Below, one piece after another: positions 33,354-40,318 of a stretch of 40,318 bases of DNA. A program made the position numbers and the translations under genes. Every line of letters starts with the position of its first letter. Position 1 is the first letter of the stretch. Source of the DNA: Candidatus Merdivicinus excrementipullorum (GTDB lineage Bacteria; Bacillota; Clostridia; Oscillospirales; Ruminococcaceae); contig DVJP01000049.1 in assembly GCA_018716725.1 (NCBI GenBank), positions 1 through 40,318 of the forward strand, read 5' to 3'. Under the pieces are notes generated by a model. It was not told the DNA's origin. It saw only the letters and a list, made by a program, of their open reading frames with translations, and did not search any database.

Positions 33354-33572
33354 ATGGCTATCAGCTATAAAAAACTGTTTCACTTATTGATCGAGCGGGA
33401 TATGACGACTTCTCAGCTTCAAAAGCAAGCTGGCTTTTCAGCCAATATTACTGCTCGGCTTAAACGGAACGGCGCTGTCTCTTTAGATACTATTGAAAGC
33501 ATTTGCCGCATATTAGGTTGCGGTGTAGACGATATTTTGGAATTTGTGCCGGATGAGGAGGATAAAAACTAA
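33354..33572 (+). CDS. Cro/XRE-type HTH regulator
   Basis: 72 residues from the ATG at 33354, six nt after GGAGGT (an upstream start in frame would cross the promoter). A single compact helix-turn-helix domain: YKKLFHLLIERDMTTSQLQ, then KQAGFSANITARLKRNGAVSL and DTIESICRILGCGVDDILEF, of the HTH_26/YdaS-like type common in mobile elements. It probably represses its own promoter and the primase side. It could serve as the controller that delays restriction relative to methylation, as C-proteins do in other R-M systems. Confidence 0.85.
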   Translation: MAISYKKLFHLLIERDMTTSQLQKQAGFSANITARLKRNGAVSLDTIESICRILGCGVDDILEFVPDEEDKN

Positions 33573-33874
33573 TGGATTATAGCTTCTTGATTGACCTTTT
33601 AAGATTAAAACAGGAAATTACTCCTTTAGAGAAAGATATTTTGGATACATGGAACGAGTTGCAGAAAAATCCATTTGATATGGATTCTGCTAACAAGCAA
33701 ATTCTCTCTAATAAAATCAGTCATCCGGATATAGCGTTAATGGTTAACGCCCTGCCAACCACCATCGCTAAACCGCAAAATCAAGTTACGGAAGTAGATA
33801 ATCGGTATATCCTGCAATGTCAGCTGACATTCTTGGCTGGGAAAGAAATGGAGGAACAGGGTTATGGCAAATAA
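33572..33874 (+). CDS. Small unknown protein between HTH regulator and Type III methyltransferase
   Basis: 100 residues. Its ATG overlaps the HTH stop (TAATG), and its end overlaps the methyltransferase start by 11 bp, so translation is tightly coupled. Mostly helical (YSFLIDLLRLKQEITPLEKD and following), no motif known to me. Genes of this kind often accompany Type III Mod genes in Firmicutes. A role in Mod assembly or control is a guess. Confidence 0.7.
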   Translation: MDYSFLIDLLRLKQEITPLEKDILDTWNELQKNPFDMDSANKQILSNKISHPDIALMVNALPTTIAKPQNQVTEVDNRYILQCQLTFLAGKEMEEQGYGK

Positions 33875-35435
33875 ACTGGAACTGACTTGGTATGGCAAGG
33901 ATGAGCCAATCCGTGTAGAACCACGGTTGCTCATTGAAAATGCGGCCCTTTCCAACACTGCTGCTGATCCGGACACGGAAAATATGCTGATCCACGGCGA
34001 CAACCTGCTGGCGTTGAAAGCACTGGAAAGCAAGTATGCCGGACAGGTAAAATGTATCTACATAGATCCACCATATAATACGGGCAATGCATTTGATAAA
34101 TATGATGACAATATAGAGCATTCTATCTGGCTGAATTTAATGGATTGCAGATTCCGGTATTTACACTCATTACTCAAAACAGATGGTTTTCTCTTTGTAA
34201 ATCTCGATGAACAAGAACATGCATATGCGAAAATTTTGTTAGATGGTATTTTTGGTAGGCAAAATTATATCGGCGACATAATCTGGCAAAAACGTAAAGG
34301 AGGCGGTAACGATTCCCGTTATCTAGCCCTTGACCATGACTATATTCTTGTGTATGCCAAAGATGCTTCAAAAGAAATTCATCCCGTAAAGTGGCGTACG
34401 GCTCAATCCGAAGAATACCTCAAGCGCTATAAAGAAATTGACGAAGATGGTAGACGGTATTATTGGGATACTGTTGCCCGTGATGGATTACAAAACCCTA
34501 TTCCTGTTTCAATAACTTGTCCAGATGGAACGATTCTATCTATTAATTCACAAATGGGACAAACAACTATTAATGAAGGACTGGTGGACGGAAGCGTCCG
34601 TTTGACAAAGGGAAAAAATGGGTGGACACTACATCATAAAGTTTATATGGGAAGAGGTCAAGTGCAGCGTTCTATTCTTACAGATGTTGGTACAAATAAA
34701 ACCGCTGGAGATGAAATGGAATACTTGTTTGGTGATAAAAAGGCATTTCCATATCCTAAGCCAGAGGATTTAATATCTCGTATTTTGGAGTTGGCAAGCG
34801 AAGAAGGTGATCTTGTTTTGGATTCTTTCCTTGGTTCCGGCACCACAGCCGCTGTTGCCCATAAAATGGGGCGGCGGTATATCGGCATTGAAATGGGCAA
34901 CCACGCCTACACCCACTGTAAGGTGCGCTTGGATAAGGTTATTTCTGGCGAAGACAAAGGCGGTATCACCAAAGCCCAGAACTGGCAAGGTGGCGGTGGT
35001 TATCGCTTTTATGAGTTGGCTCCCACCTTAATTAACCAAGATACCTTTGACGAATATGTCATCAATGAAGACTATGACGCAGATATGCTGGCGGCGGCTG
35101 TGGCGCTCCATGAAGGGTTTGCTTATCAGCCGGATGGGAATCTGTTCTGGAAACAATCTGTGGGCAACGAAAACAGTTATCTCTTTGTCACCACACGGCA
35201 TCTGACTGCAGCATACTTGGATTCCATCCGAAGCACCATGGAAGAAGGCGAATATCTCATTATTGCCTGCCGTTCTTTTGATGCAGGACTGGACAAGATA
35301 TATGACAATATCACTATCAAGAAAATCCCGCAGATGCTGCTCAGCCGCTGTGAGTTCGGCAAAACAGATTACAATCTGAACATTGTACATCCTCCGGTGT
35401 ATGATGAATTGGATGAGGAGGATTGTGATGAATAA
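33864..35435 (+). CDS. mod: Type III restriction-modification methyltransferase (Mod)
   Basis: 523 residues, an adenine-N6 methyltransferase of the beta class: the catalytic motif IV DPPYNTGN (68-75) comes before the SAM-binding motif I DSFLGSGTT (320-328). The region between (about 140-290) is the target-recognition part. Mod sets the 5-6 bp recognition site, methylates one strand and is required for cleavage by Res. It shares 8 bp with the Res start. Composition matches the mobile block rather than the GC-rich operon. No repeat tract is seen that would make it phase-variable. Confidence 0.92.
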   Translation: MANKLELTWYGKDEPIRVEPRLLIENAALSNTAADPDTENMLIHGDNLLALKALESKYAGQVKCIYIDPPYNTGNAFDKYDDNIEHSIWLNLMDCRFRYLHSLLKTDGFLFVNLDEQEHAYAKILLDGIFGRQNYIGDIIWQKRKGGGNDSRYLALDHDYILVYAKDASKEIHPVKWRTAQSEEYLKRYKEIDEDGRRYYWDTVARDGLQNPIPVSITCPDGTILSINSQMGQTTINEGLVDGSVRLTKGKNGWTLHHKVYMGRGQVQRSILTDVGTNKTAGDEMEYLFGDKKAFPYPKPEDLISRILELASEEGDLVLDSFLGSGTTAAVAHKMGRRYIGIEMGNHAYTHCKVRLDKVISGEDKGGITKAQNWQGGGGYRFYELAPTLINQDTFDEYVINEDYDADMLAAAVALHEGFAYQPDGNLFWKQSVGNENSYLFVTTRHLTAAYLDSIRSTMEEGEYLIIACRSFDAGLDKIYDNITIKKIPQMLLSRCEFGKTDYNLNIVHPPVYDELDEEDCDE

Positions 35436-38082
35436 TTATTTTCCTCAATATACCACGGATTATATCAGTGGAGTCATGTCCCTGCGCACACCACAGAAGG
35501 ATTCTCTTAAAATTTTGGAAGAGATTGTGAACAGTGTTTCCCTTCGCAAGGGAATGAATCTGAAAGCTGCTCTGGGTGCAGTCCATGCCATGTATCCCAC
35601 CTGCTCGGATTTTGAGCGGGAGTTTATGTCCCTGACTTTTGCGCTGGCAACCGGTGTGGGCAAAACCCGGCTGATGGGGGCATTTATTGCTTATCTGTAT
35701 ACCCAACACAACATCAAGAACTTTTTTGTTGTTGCGCCCAATACAACCATCTATGATAAGTTAAAAAAAGATCTTAGTGATCATAACAGCCCTAAGTATG
35801 TGTTCCGTGGTCTTGGTTGCTTCAGCACCCCTCCGCAGATCATTACAGATGATGATTATAGAGAACGGCAGCTCCCACTGTTTGAATCCGATATTCGGCT
35901 TTTTGTTTATAACATTGATAAGTTCAATAAAGAAGGGGCCAATATGAAAAAGGTGAACGAAATGATTGGGGATTCGTTCTACCAATATTTGTCCAACCTG
36001 CCGGATTTGGTGCTCATCATGGATGAATCTCACCACTACCGCGCTGAAAAAGGCGCTCAGGCATTAAATGATCTAAATCCGTTGTTGGGTCTGGAACTCA
36101 CAGCCACACCTCTTGTAACCAAGGGTAACAAGCAGGCGCCGTTCAAAAATGTGGTCTTTGAATATCCGCTCTCTAAGGCAATCGCTGATGGGTATACACG
36201 AACACCGTTTGCTGTGACCCGCTCCGATATTGATTTTTATAACTTTGGTGACGAGCAGCTTGATAAAATGATGCTCCTGGATGGGATTGCCTGTCACGAA
36301 CGAGCCAAATCCAAGCTGGTAGTTTATGCAGATAACCATCCTGGTAAGCGTATTGTAAAACCGTTTATGCTAGTTGTCTGTAAGGATACCGACCACGCGG
36401 CATGGGTGGAAAATTTTATAAAATCGGATGAATTTCGTGGCGGTGTTTACCGTAATAAAACGATTATTGTCCACTCCAAGCAGAAAGGTGCTGAAACCGA
36501 AGCCAATACCCGGCTGCTCTTAGATGTAGAAAGTGCCGAAAATCCGGTCGAAATTGTGATCCATGTGAATATGCTCAAAGAAGGTTGGGATGTCAACAAC
36601 CTTTATACAATCGTGCCTTTAAGAACGGCTGCATCTAAAATTCTCCGGGAACAAATGGTGGGGCGTGGTCTGCGCTTACCATATGGTGAGCGTACAGGAG
36701 ATCGTGATGTGGACGCAGTCATGCTCACTGCTCACGATAAATTCAATGATATTCTGGACGAGGCTCAGCGCGGCGATTCGATTTTCAAAGCCGGAAATGT
36801 GATCAAAGCCGAGGAAATTGTGCCGGAGCAGATTGCCTATACGCAGCTTACCATTGCGCTTGAACCAGATAAAGAACTGGAAGAAGCCTATGAGCATACG
36901 CAAATAGAGCGTTCTGAAACTGCCGATACGCTGATAAAAACGGCTGCTGAAATTATCAGAACAGAAGTCACGCATCATATCCAGCATACTCCTGCGCACA
37001 CTGTGACTGCTGAACAGGCTGAGCAAATTGCGGAAACCGCCAGACAAAAACTCTGTGAGGACAAGGATTTAGGCGATATTTTCCGAGAGAATGAGATGCC
37101 CATTGCTGCGTGGCTCTTACATAAAACGGAGGAAACGCATCGTGAGGCACAGGCAAAGTTTATCCCTATCCCGCGCATCAAGGTTACGGATGCCGGAGTG
37201 GAGGAATATGTATTCGTGGACTTTGATCTGGATATGGCCGATTTCACCCATGTGCCGATTCGAAATGAATTGCTGATTCAGAATTTAGAGGATATGCAGG
37301 ATAGAATGCGCATTCAGGGTGACGCTATTGATTTTGATGGCTTTAACCCTAAAAAGGTCATTTTGGAACAACTTCGTGCAAAGCCGGAAATTGATTATGA
37401 AAAATGTTCCGCATTGCTGTTTAAGCTGATTTCTCAGGTTTGTAACTACTATGAAACTCTGCATGGCATGAACGGTATGCAGAATATCGTTATGATGTAT
37501 AAACGTGATATTGGGAACAAGATTTATAAACAGATGATGCAGCACTTCTACTGTGAGAATGGATTTTTACAGGAAGAAGTGATTGGCACCAGAGATTATA
37601 ATCTGTCTCAATCCTATGACTATGCAGAGCAAACAGGGCTTTTTGATACTTATACTTCAAAAATCCAGTCTGTTTTATTTACAGGTATCAAAAGAGGTGT
37701 ATTTAATAGCGCTAAATTTGATAGCCTACCGGAACTACTCCTCGCAAGGGTGTTGGATACGGACAATGATGTGCAGAATTGGCTTCGTCCGGCCCCACAT
37801 GAATTTAACATCACCTATAACCGAGGTCATAATTATGAGCCTGACTTTGTAGTTGAAACCGATCGCGTAATCTATCTTGTGGAGGTCAAGGGTGAGGACA
37901 AACTAAATGACCCAGATGTTATAGCCAAGAAGAATCGTGGTATCCAGTATTGCGAAGTGGCCTCCCGATGGGGCAAAGCCAATGGCTATAAAGAGTGGAG
38001 GTATCTGTTTATTCCATCTAAGCAGGTGCTGCCGAACTCGAGTTTTATGCAGTTGGCTCAACGGTTCGAGGTAACAAATTAA
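35428..38082 (+). CDS. res: Type III restriction enzyme subunit (Res), SF2 translocase with nuclease
   Basis: 884 residues from the ATG at 35428, directly behind GAGGAGG (an earlier in-frame ATG lies inside mod). SF2 helicase motifs: Walker A ATGVGKT (74-80), DESHHYR (199-205), LTATP, and motif VI REQMVGRGLRLP. The C-terminal PD-(D/E)XK nuclease has D806 in YEPDF and EVK (819-821). All catalytic residues are intact, so the pair should be a working Type III system of the EcoP15I kind: two head-to-head unmethylated sites, ATP-driven sliding, cleavage about 25 bp away. It is followed 17 bp later by a third gene. Confidence 0.92.
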   Translation: MNNYFPQYTTDYISGVMSLRTPQKDSLKILEEIVNSVSLRKGMNLKAALGAVHAMYPTCSDFEREFMSLTFALATGVGKTRLMGAFIAYLYTQHNIKNFFVVAPNTTIYDKLKKDLSDHNSPKYVFRGLGCFSTPPQIITDDDYRERQLPLFESDIRLFVYNIDKFNKEGANMKKVNEMIGDSFYQYLSNLPDLVLIMDESHHYRAEKGAQALNDLNPLLGLELTATPLVTKGNKQAPFKNVVFEYPLSKAIADGYTRTPFAVTRSDIDFYNFGDEQLDKMMLLDGIACHERAKSKLVVYADNHPGKRIVKPFMLVVCKDTDHAAWVENFIKSDEFRGGVYRNKTIIVHSKQKGAETEANTRLLLDVESAENPVEIVIHVNMLKEGWDVNNLYTIVPLRTAASKILREQMVGRGLRLPYGERTGDRDVDAVMLTAHDKFNDILDEAQRGDSIFKAGNVIKAEEIVPEQIAYTQLTIALEPDKELEEAYEHTQIERSETADTLIKTAAEIIRTEVTHHIQHTPAHTVTAEQAEQIAETARQKLCEDKDLGDIFRENEMPIAAWLLHKTEETHREAQAKFIPIPRIKVTDAGVEEYVFVDFDLDMADFTHVPIRNELLIQNLEDMQDRMRIQGDAIDFDGFNPKKVILEQLRAKPEIDYEKCSALLFKLISQVCNYYETLHGMNGMQNIVMMYKRDIGNKIYKQMMQHFYCENGFLQEEVIGTRDYNLSQSYDYAEQTGLFDTYTSKIQSVLFTGIKRGVFNSAKFDSLPELLLARVLDTDNDVQNWLRPAPHEFNITYNRGHNYEPDFVVETDRVIYLVEVKGEDKLNDPDVIAKKNRGIQYCEVASRWGKANGYKEWRYLFIPSKQVLPNSSFMQLAQRFEVTN

Positions 38083-38099
38083 AGATACGAGGTGGGATT

Positions 38100-39578
38100 A
38101 TGAGTGGATTAAACATATACTTTTCCGACTTTTTCAATATAGACGAGGATATTATAGAATCATATGGGGCAATAAATATTTCTCTCATAAATGATTTGCC
38201 TCTGTTTGTTGATCCTTTTTTGCTCTTTAACAGCGAAAAACCAGAATACCAGAAAATACACAGTGATATTATTTCTTATCTTCTGTTTTTACAGGAACAA
38301 GCAAAAAAGTATCCCAATCCTCCCGCTGGAATGCTTGCAGCATGGTATCATTTTTCCGAAGTAAAACAAACATGGCTAGGTTTTAGTTTAGAGGGAAACT
38401 CTGGGCGCGGTCTTGGACATGATTTTGCTATAAATATCCACAGGGGACTTCAGACTATTTTTAAAGATTTTGGCAAAGAGACTATAACCAGAAGTTCCCA
38501 TCTTGAAAAACTTTGTCTTATAAGCCGTTTGGTTGGTCGTGATAAAATCAGTGATTTTACTACAAATTTCACTAAAAAATATCTGTTGGAATACACAGAA
38601 GCTTTTGCGACCACTTACCTGGAGCCTAGGCAATGTCTGAAGTTTTCTGTCCCTCGTGTTGAATTCTGCACAGGTACTCATATATGGAAATCCAGGGAGT
38701 ATACATTACCTTGCTATAAGGGGGACTATGTGCTTTTAACTCCTCGAGATATGCTCACACGTGATGATACTTTCATCAATAGAGCGGATATGATCAGAAA
38801 TTTACAAAATATAGCTCCCTCCGTTGAGGATGCAGCATTGCGATTTGCTCTTAACCAATATTTTAGTGATGTTTTACAACACAAGAAAAAAGAAATGAGC
38901 CGCACTGAAAAAGAGTGTGCAGCAAACGCATTGATCGCTGAACATCCAGAAATCATTGATCATTATATCAAATATAAGGAAGATAACGAGGAGCAAGCAA
39001 CTTCCATAAGCAAACAGGTCGTACAAGAAGTGAAACAATTGTTCAACTGCCAGTTGCAAGAACTAACCACGTTGTTGCATAAACATACGGATTTTTACCG
39101 TTCTTCTGGGAACTCTCGTGATGAGGCATATCGCCGTGTTATATTTTTAAAGAACGTTATTGAAGATATGGATGGATATCGCATTTTTTATATTAACGGT
39201 AAACCCTTACGGCGAGAAAACGATTTGCAGATTATGTATCGCCTTGTATGGTATGCTACAGAGTTTGATATTAATCGTGAAGTCAATAATGGGCGTGGAC
39301 CTGTCGATTTCAAGGTGTCTAAAGGGGCAAGAGATTCTACACTTGTTGAGTTCAAACTGGCATCGAATACGAAGTTGAAAAAGAATCTTTCAAATCAGGT
39401 AGAAATTTATAAAGCAGCAAATCAAACAGATCGCGCAATAAAAGTTATTCTTTATTTTTCGGAGAATGAGTATGCAAAAGTAAATGGCGTATTAAATGAA
39501 ATCGGATTACAGGAATGTCCAGATATCGTATTGATCGATGCTACAGGAAATAAACCTTCCGCTTCAAATGCTGGATAA
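38100..39578 (+). CDS. PD-(D/E)XK nuclease-like protein attached to the Type III operon
   Basis: 492 residues, start at 38100 seven nt after GAGG. Residues 1-250 are a large unknown domain (starting INDLPLFVDPFLLF). Helices at about 260-340 follow. The C-terminus has GRGPVDFKVS...LVEFKLA (D403, E417, K419), the pattern of a PD-(D/E)XK nuclease. It directly follows res and appears co-transcribed. It is not a standard Type III component. It may add a second nuclease activity or a back-up defence that acts when restriction fails. Function unproven. Confidence 0.75.
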   Translation: MSGLNIYFSDFFNIDEDIIESYGAINISLINDLPLFVDPFLLFNSEKPEYQKIHSDIISYLLFLQEQAKKYPNPPAGMLAAWYHFSEVKQTWLGFSLEGNSGRGLGHDFAINIHRGLQTIFKDFGKETITRSSHLEKLCLISRLVGRDKISDFTTNFTKKYLLEYTEAFATTYLEPRQCLKFSVPRVEFCTGTHIWKSREYTLPCYKGDYVLLTPRDMLTRDDTFINRADMIRNLQNIAPSVEDAALRFALNQYFSDVLQHKKKEMSRTEKECAANALIAEHPEIIDHYIKYKEDNEEQATSISKQVVQEVKQLFNCQLQELTTLLHKHTDFYRSSGNSRDEAYRRVIFLKNVIEDMDGYRIFYINGKPLRRENDLQIMYRLVWYATEFDINREVNNGRGPVDFKVSKGARDSTLVEFKLASNTKLKKNLSNQVEIYKAANQTDRAIKVILYFSENEYAKVNGVLNEIGLQECPDIVLIDATGNKPSASNAG

Positions 39579-39708
39579 GAAGAATTTTAAATGCGCATCG
39601 TTTTATAATCAATTTATTTTACCTCAATAGCAATAACGATACTATCACATAAAGAAAAATTTGAACCTGCCGTTATAACTGGGTGTCTTGTATTGATTTA
39701 AGGGTTAT

Positions 39709-39936
39709 ATGCCAGAAGAAGCTGACGAAGAATTTGATGATGTTGTTGTGGTAGACAAGCCGATTTGTAATCAGATTGAGGAGTTTGCTAAAGCCCAAGA
39801 AATTGACCTCGGGACAGGCTGGAAAGTTCGTTTGGCATCTATGGTTAAAAAAGAAATCCTTAAAGGTACAGATAAAGTAATCGGTGAGGATGATCCTGAA
39901 TTTGCAAAAGTATTGGAATTGTTTAACCGTTTCTAA
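39709..39936 (+). CDS. Short acidic protein or C-terminal fragment, unknown
   Basis: 75 residues. It starts with MPEEADEEFDDVVVV, then a helical segment (WKVRLASMVKKEIL) and DDPEFAKVLELFNRF. The ribbon of bases before the ATG (AAGGG) is a poor ribosome site, so it may be the tail of a truncated larger gene. It follows the restriction genes by 130 bp in which I see neither promoter nor terminator. Confidence 0.4.
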   Translation: MPEEADEEFDDVVVVDKPICNQIEEFAKAQEIDLGTGWKVRLASMVKKEILKGTDKVIGEDDPEFAKVLELFNRF

Positions 39937-39986
39937 CACCTTATCATGATTAATATTAACACGCTCTCTGTTTACAGTTTGTTATC

Positions 39987-40015
39987 TGGACTGTCCGCAC
40001 CTTCTATGGTATAGT
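39987..40015 (+). promoter_or_regulatory. Promoter of the DUF6809-like gene
   Basis: TGGACT (39987-39992), 17-bp spacer, TATAGT (40010-40015), 24 bp before the ATG at 40040. Reasonable sigma-A match. Confidence 0.55.
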
Positions 40016-40039
40016 ATCAAACTACAAGGAGGTGTAAAC

Positions 40040-40204
40040 ATGAAAAATAGCATTCTCGAGGATCTATGGTATGGAAATATTAATCCACATGAGCAAAGTT
40101 TTGAGAAAAGCAACGCAATTAAAGAACTTCTAAAGCTTATAGATCGAAATCGCAATCAGCTCAACACTACCATGACGGAAGAACAACGTGAATACGCCGC
40201 CTAA
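40040..40204 (+). pseudogene. Truncated DUF6809-like small gene
   Basis: 54 codons after a strong AAGGAGGTG site: MKNSILEDLWYGNINPHEQ and a helical rest ending MTEEQREYAA. This is the N-terminus of a small clostridial protein family (DUF6809, normally well over 100 residues, unknown function). The stop codon lies exactly where a repeat block begins (CTAAAACGGTGC, 40201), so the gene is probably cut by an inserted element that supplied the stop. Confidence 0.6.
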
Positions 40205-40318
40205 AACGGTGCCCTGAGACCGCACGGATGGTGCAGCCAGAACGCTAAAACGGTGCATCACCACCGCAGCCATGGTGCATCGGCCGTAAGTCCGCTAAAA
40301 TGGAATTAGCATCGTCAG
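40201..40318. mobile_element. Repeats resembling the end of an IS21-type insertion sequence
   Basis: CTAAAACGGTGC occurs at 40201-40212 and again at 40245-40256, with CTAAAATGG at 40295-40303. ATGGTGCA occurs at 40228-40235 and 40272-40279, the same 44-bp period. Multiple short repeats at the tips are a known feature of IS21-family elements, where they bind the transposase. The transposase gene would lie beyond the right edge, so this is not proven. Confidence 0.45.

Overview
The window looks like a chromosome segment of an anaerobic gut Clostridia bacterium, most likely of the Oscillospiraceae type. Reasons: a GC-rich backbone, a secreted protein with Cys/His-rich repeats and cell-wall-binding repeats, an ECF sigma/PrsW operon, a TnpX/TndX-type large serine recombinase with a TnpW-like partner, AGGAGG-type ribosome binding sites and consensus sigma-A promoters. 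The assignment is inferred from gene content and composition only.

Layout. (1) 1-5341, minus strand: a surface protein running off the left edge and interrupted by an in-frame TGA, preceded by a five-gene operon (small HTH protein, ECF sigma factor, two membrane proteins, PrsW-like intramembrane protease). (2) 5576-5731: a collapsed IS481-type transposase remnant. (3) 5870-26621: one 20.8-kb run of about 18 co-directional minus-strand genes, many overlapping by 4 bp. Read 5' to 3' these are: zinc-ribbon membrane protein, HerA/FtsK-like ATPase, HExxH metallopeptidase, unknown helical protein, sigma-region-2-like protein, soluble HX3CX2C anti-sigma-like protein, radical-SAM activase, six LRR_5 (BspA-type) genes of which four carry an N-terminal CPVCGYD knuckle and one is frameshifted, AAA-AAA-trypsin fusion, coiled-coil protein, lidless Hsp70, second coiled-coil protein, zinc-ribbon protein. 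(4) 27021-33353: an AT-richer mobile element of satellite type with serine recombinase, TnpW-like protein, an orphan HK97 capsid protein and a P4-type primase-helicase. (5) 33354-39578, plus strand: HTH regulator, small protein, Type III methyltransferase and restriction subunits, and an extra PD-(D/E)XK protein. (6) 39709-40318: small genes, one cut short at repeats resembling an IS21-type end.

How it may work. Region 3 is the candidate for an undescribed system. I do not recognise the combination. It pairs two kinds of protein-remodelling ATPase (Hsp70 and tandem CbxX-type AAA+) with a covalently fused trypsin-like protease, a set of diversified adaptor-like LRR proteins that share one N-terminal tag, a HerA-type motor, a metallopeptidase, a radical-SAM activase and its own sigma/anti-sigma-like pair. 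A reasonable reading is a regulated, NTP-dependent surveillance or conflict apparatus in which LRR proteins sense or present targets and the AAA-trypsin or metallopeptidase acts on them. This is inference. The domains and operon structure are visible, the function is not. The AAA-trypsin gene has its own consensus promoter (TTGAAA-17-TATAAT), so the adaptor half and the effector half could be expressed separately.
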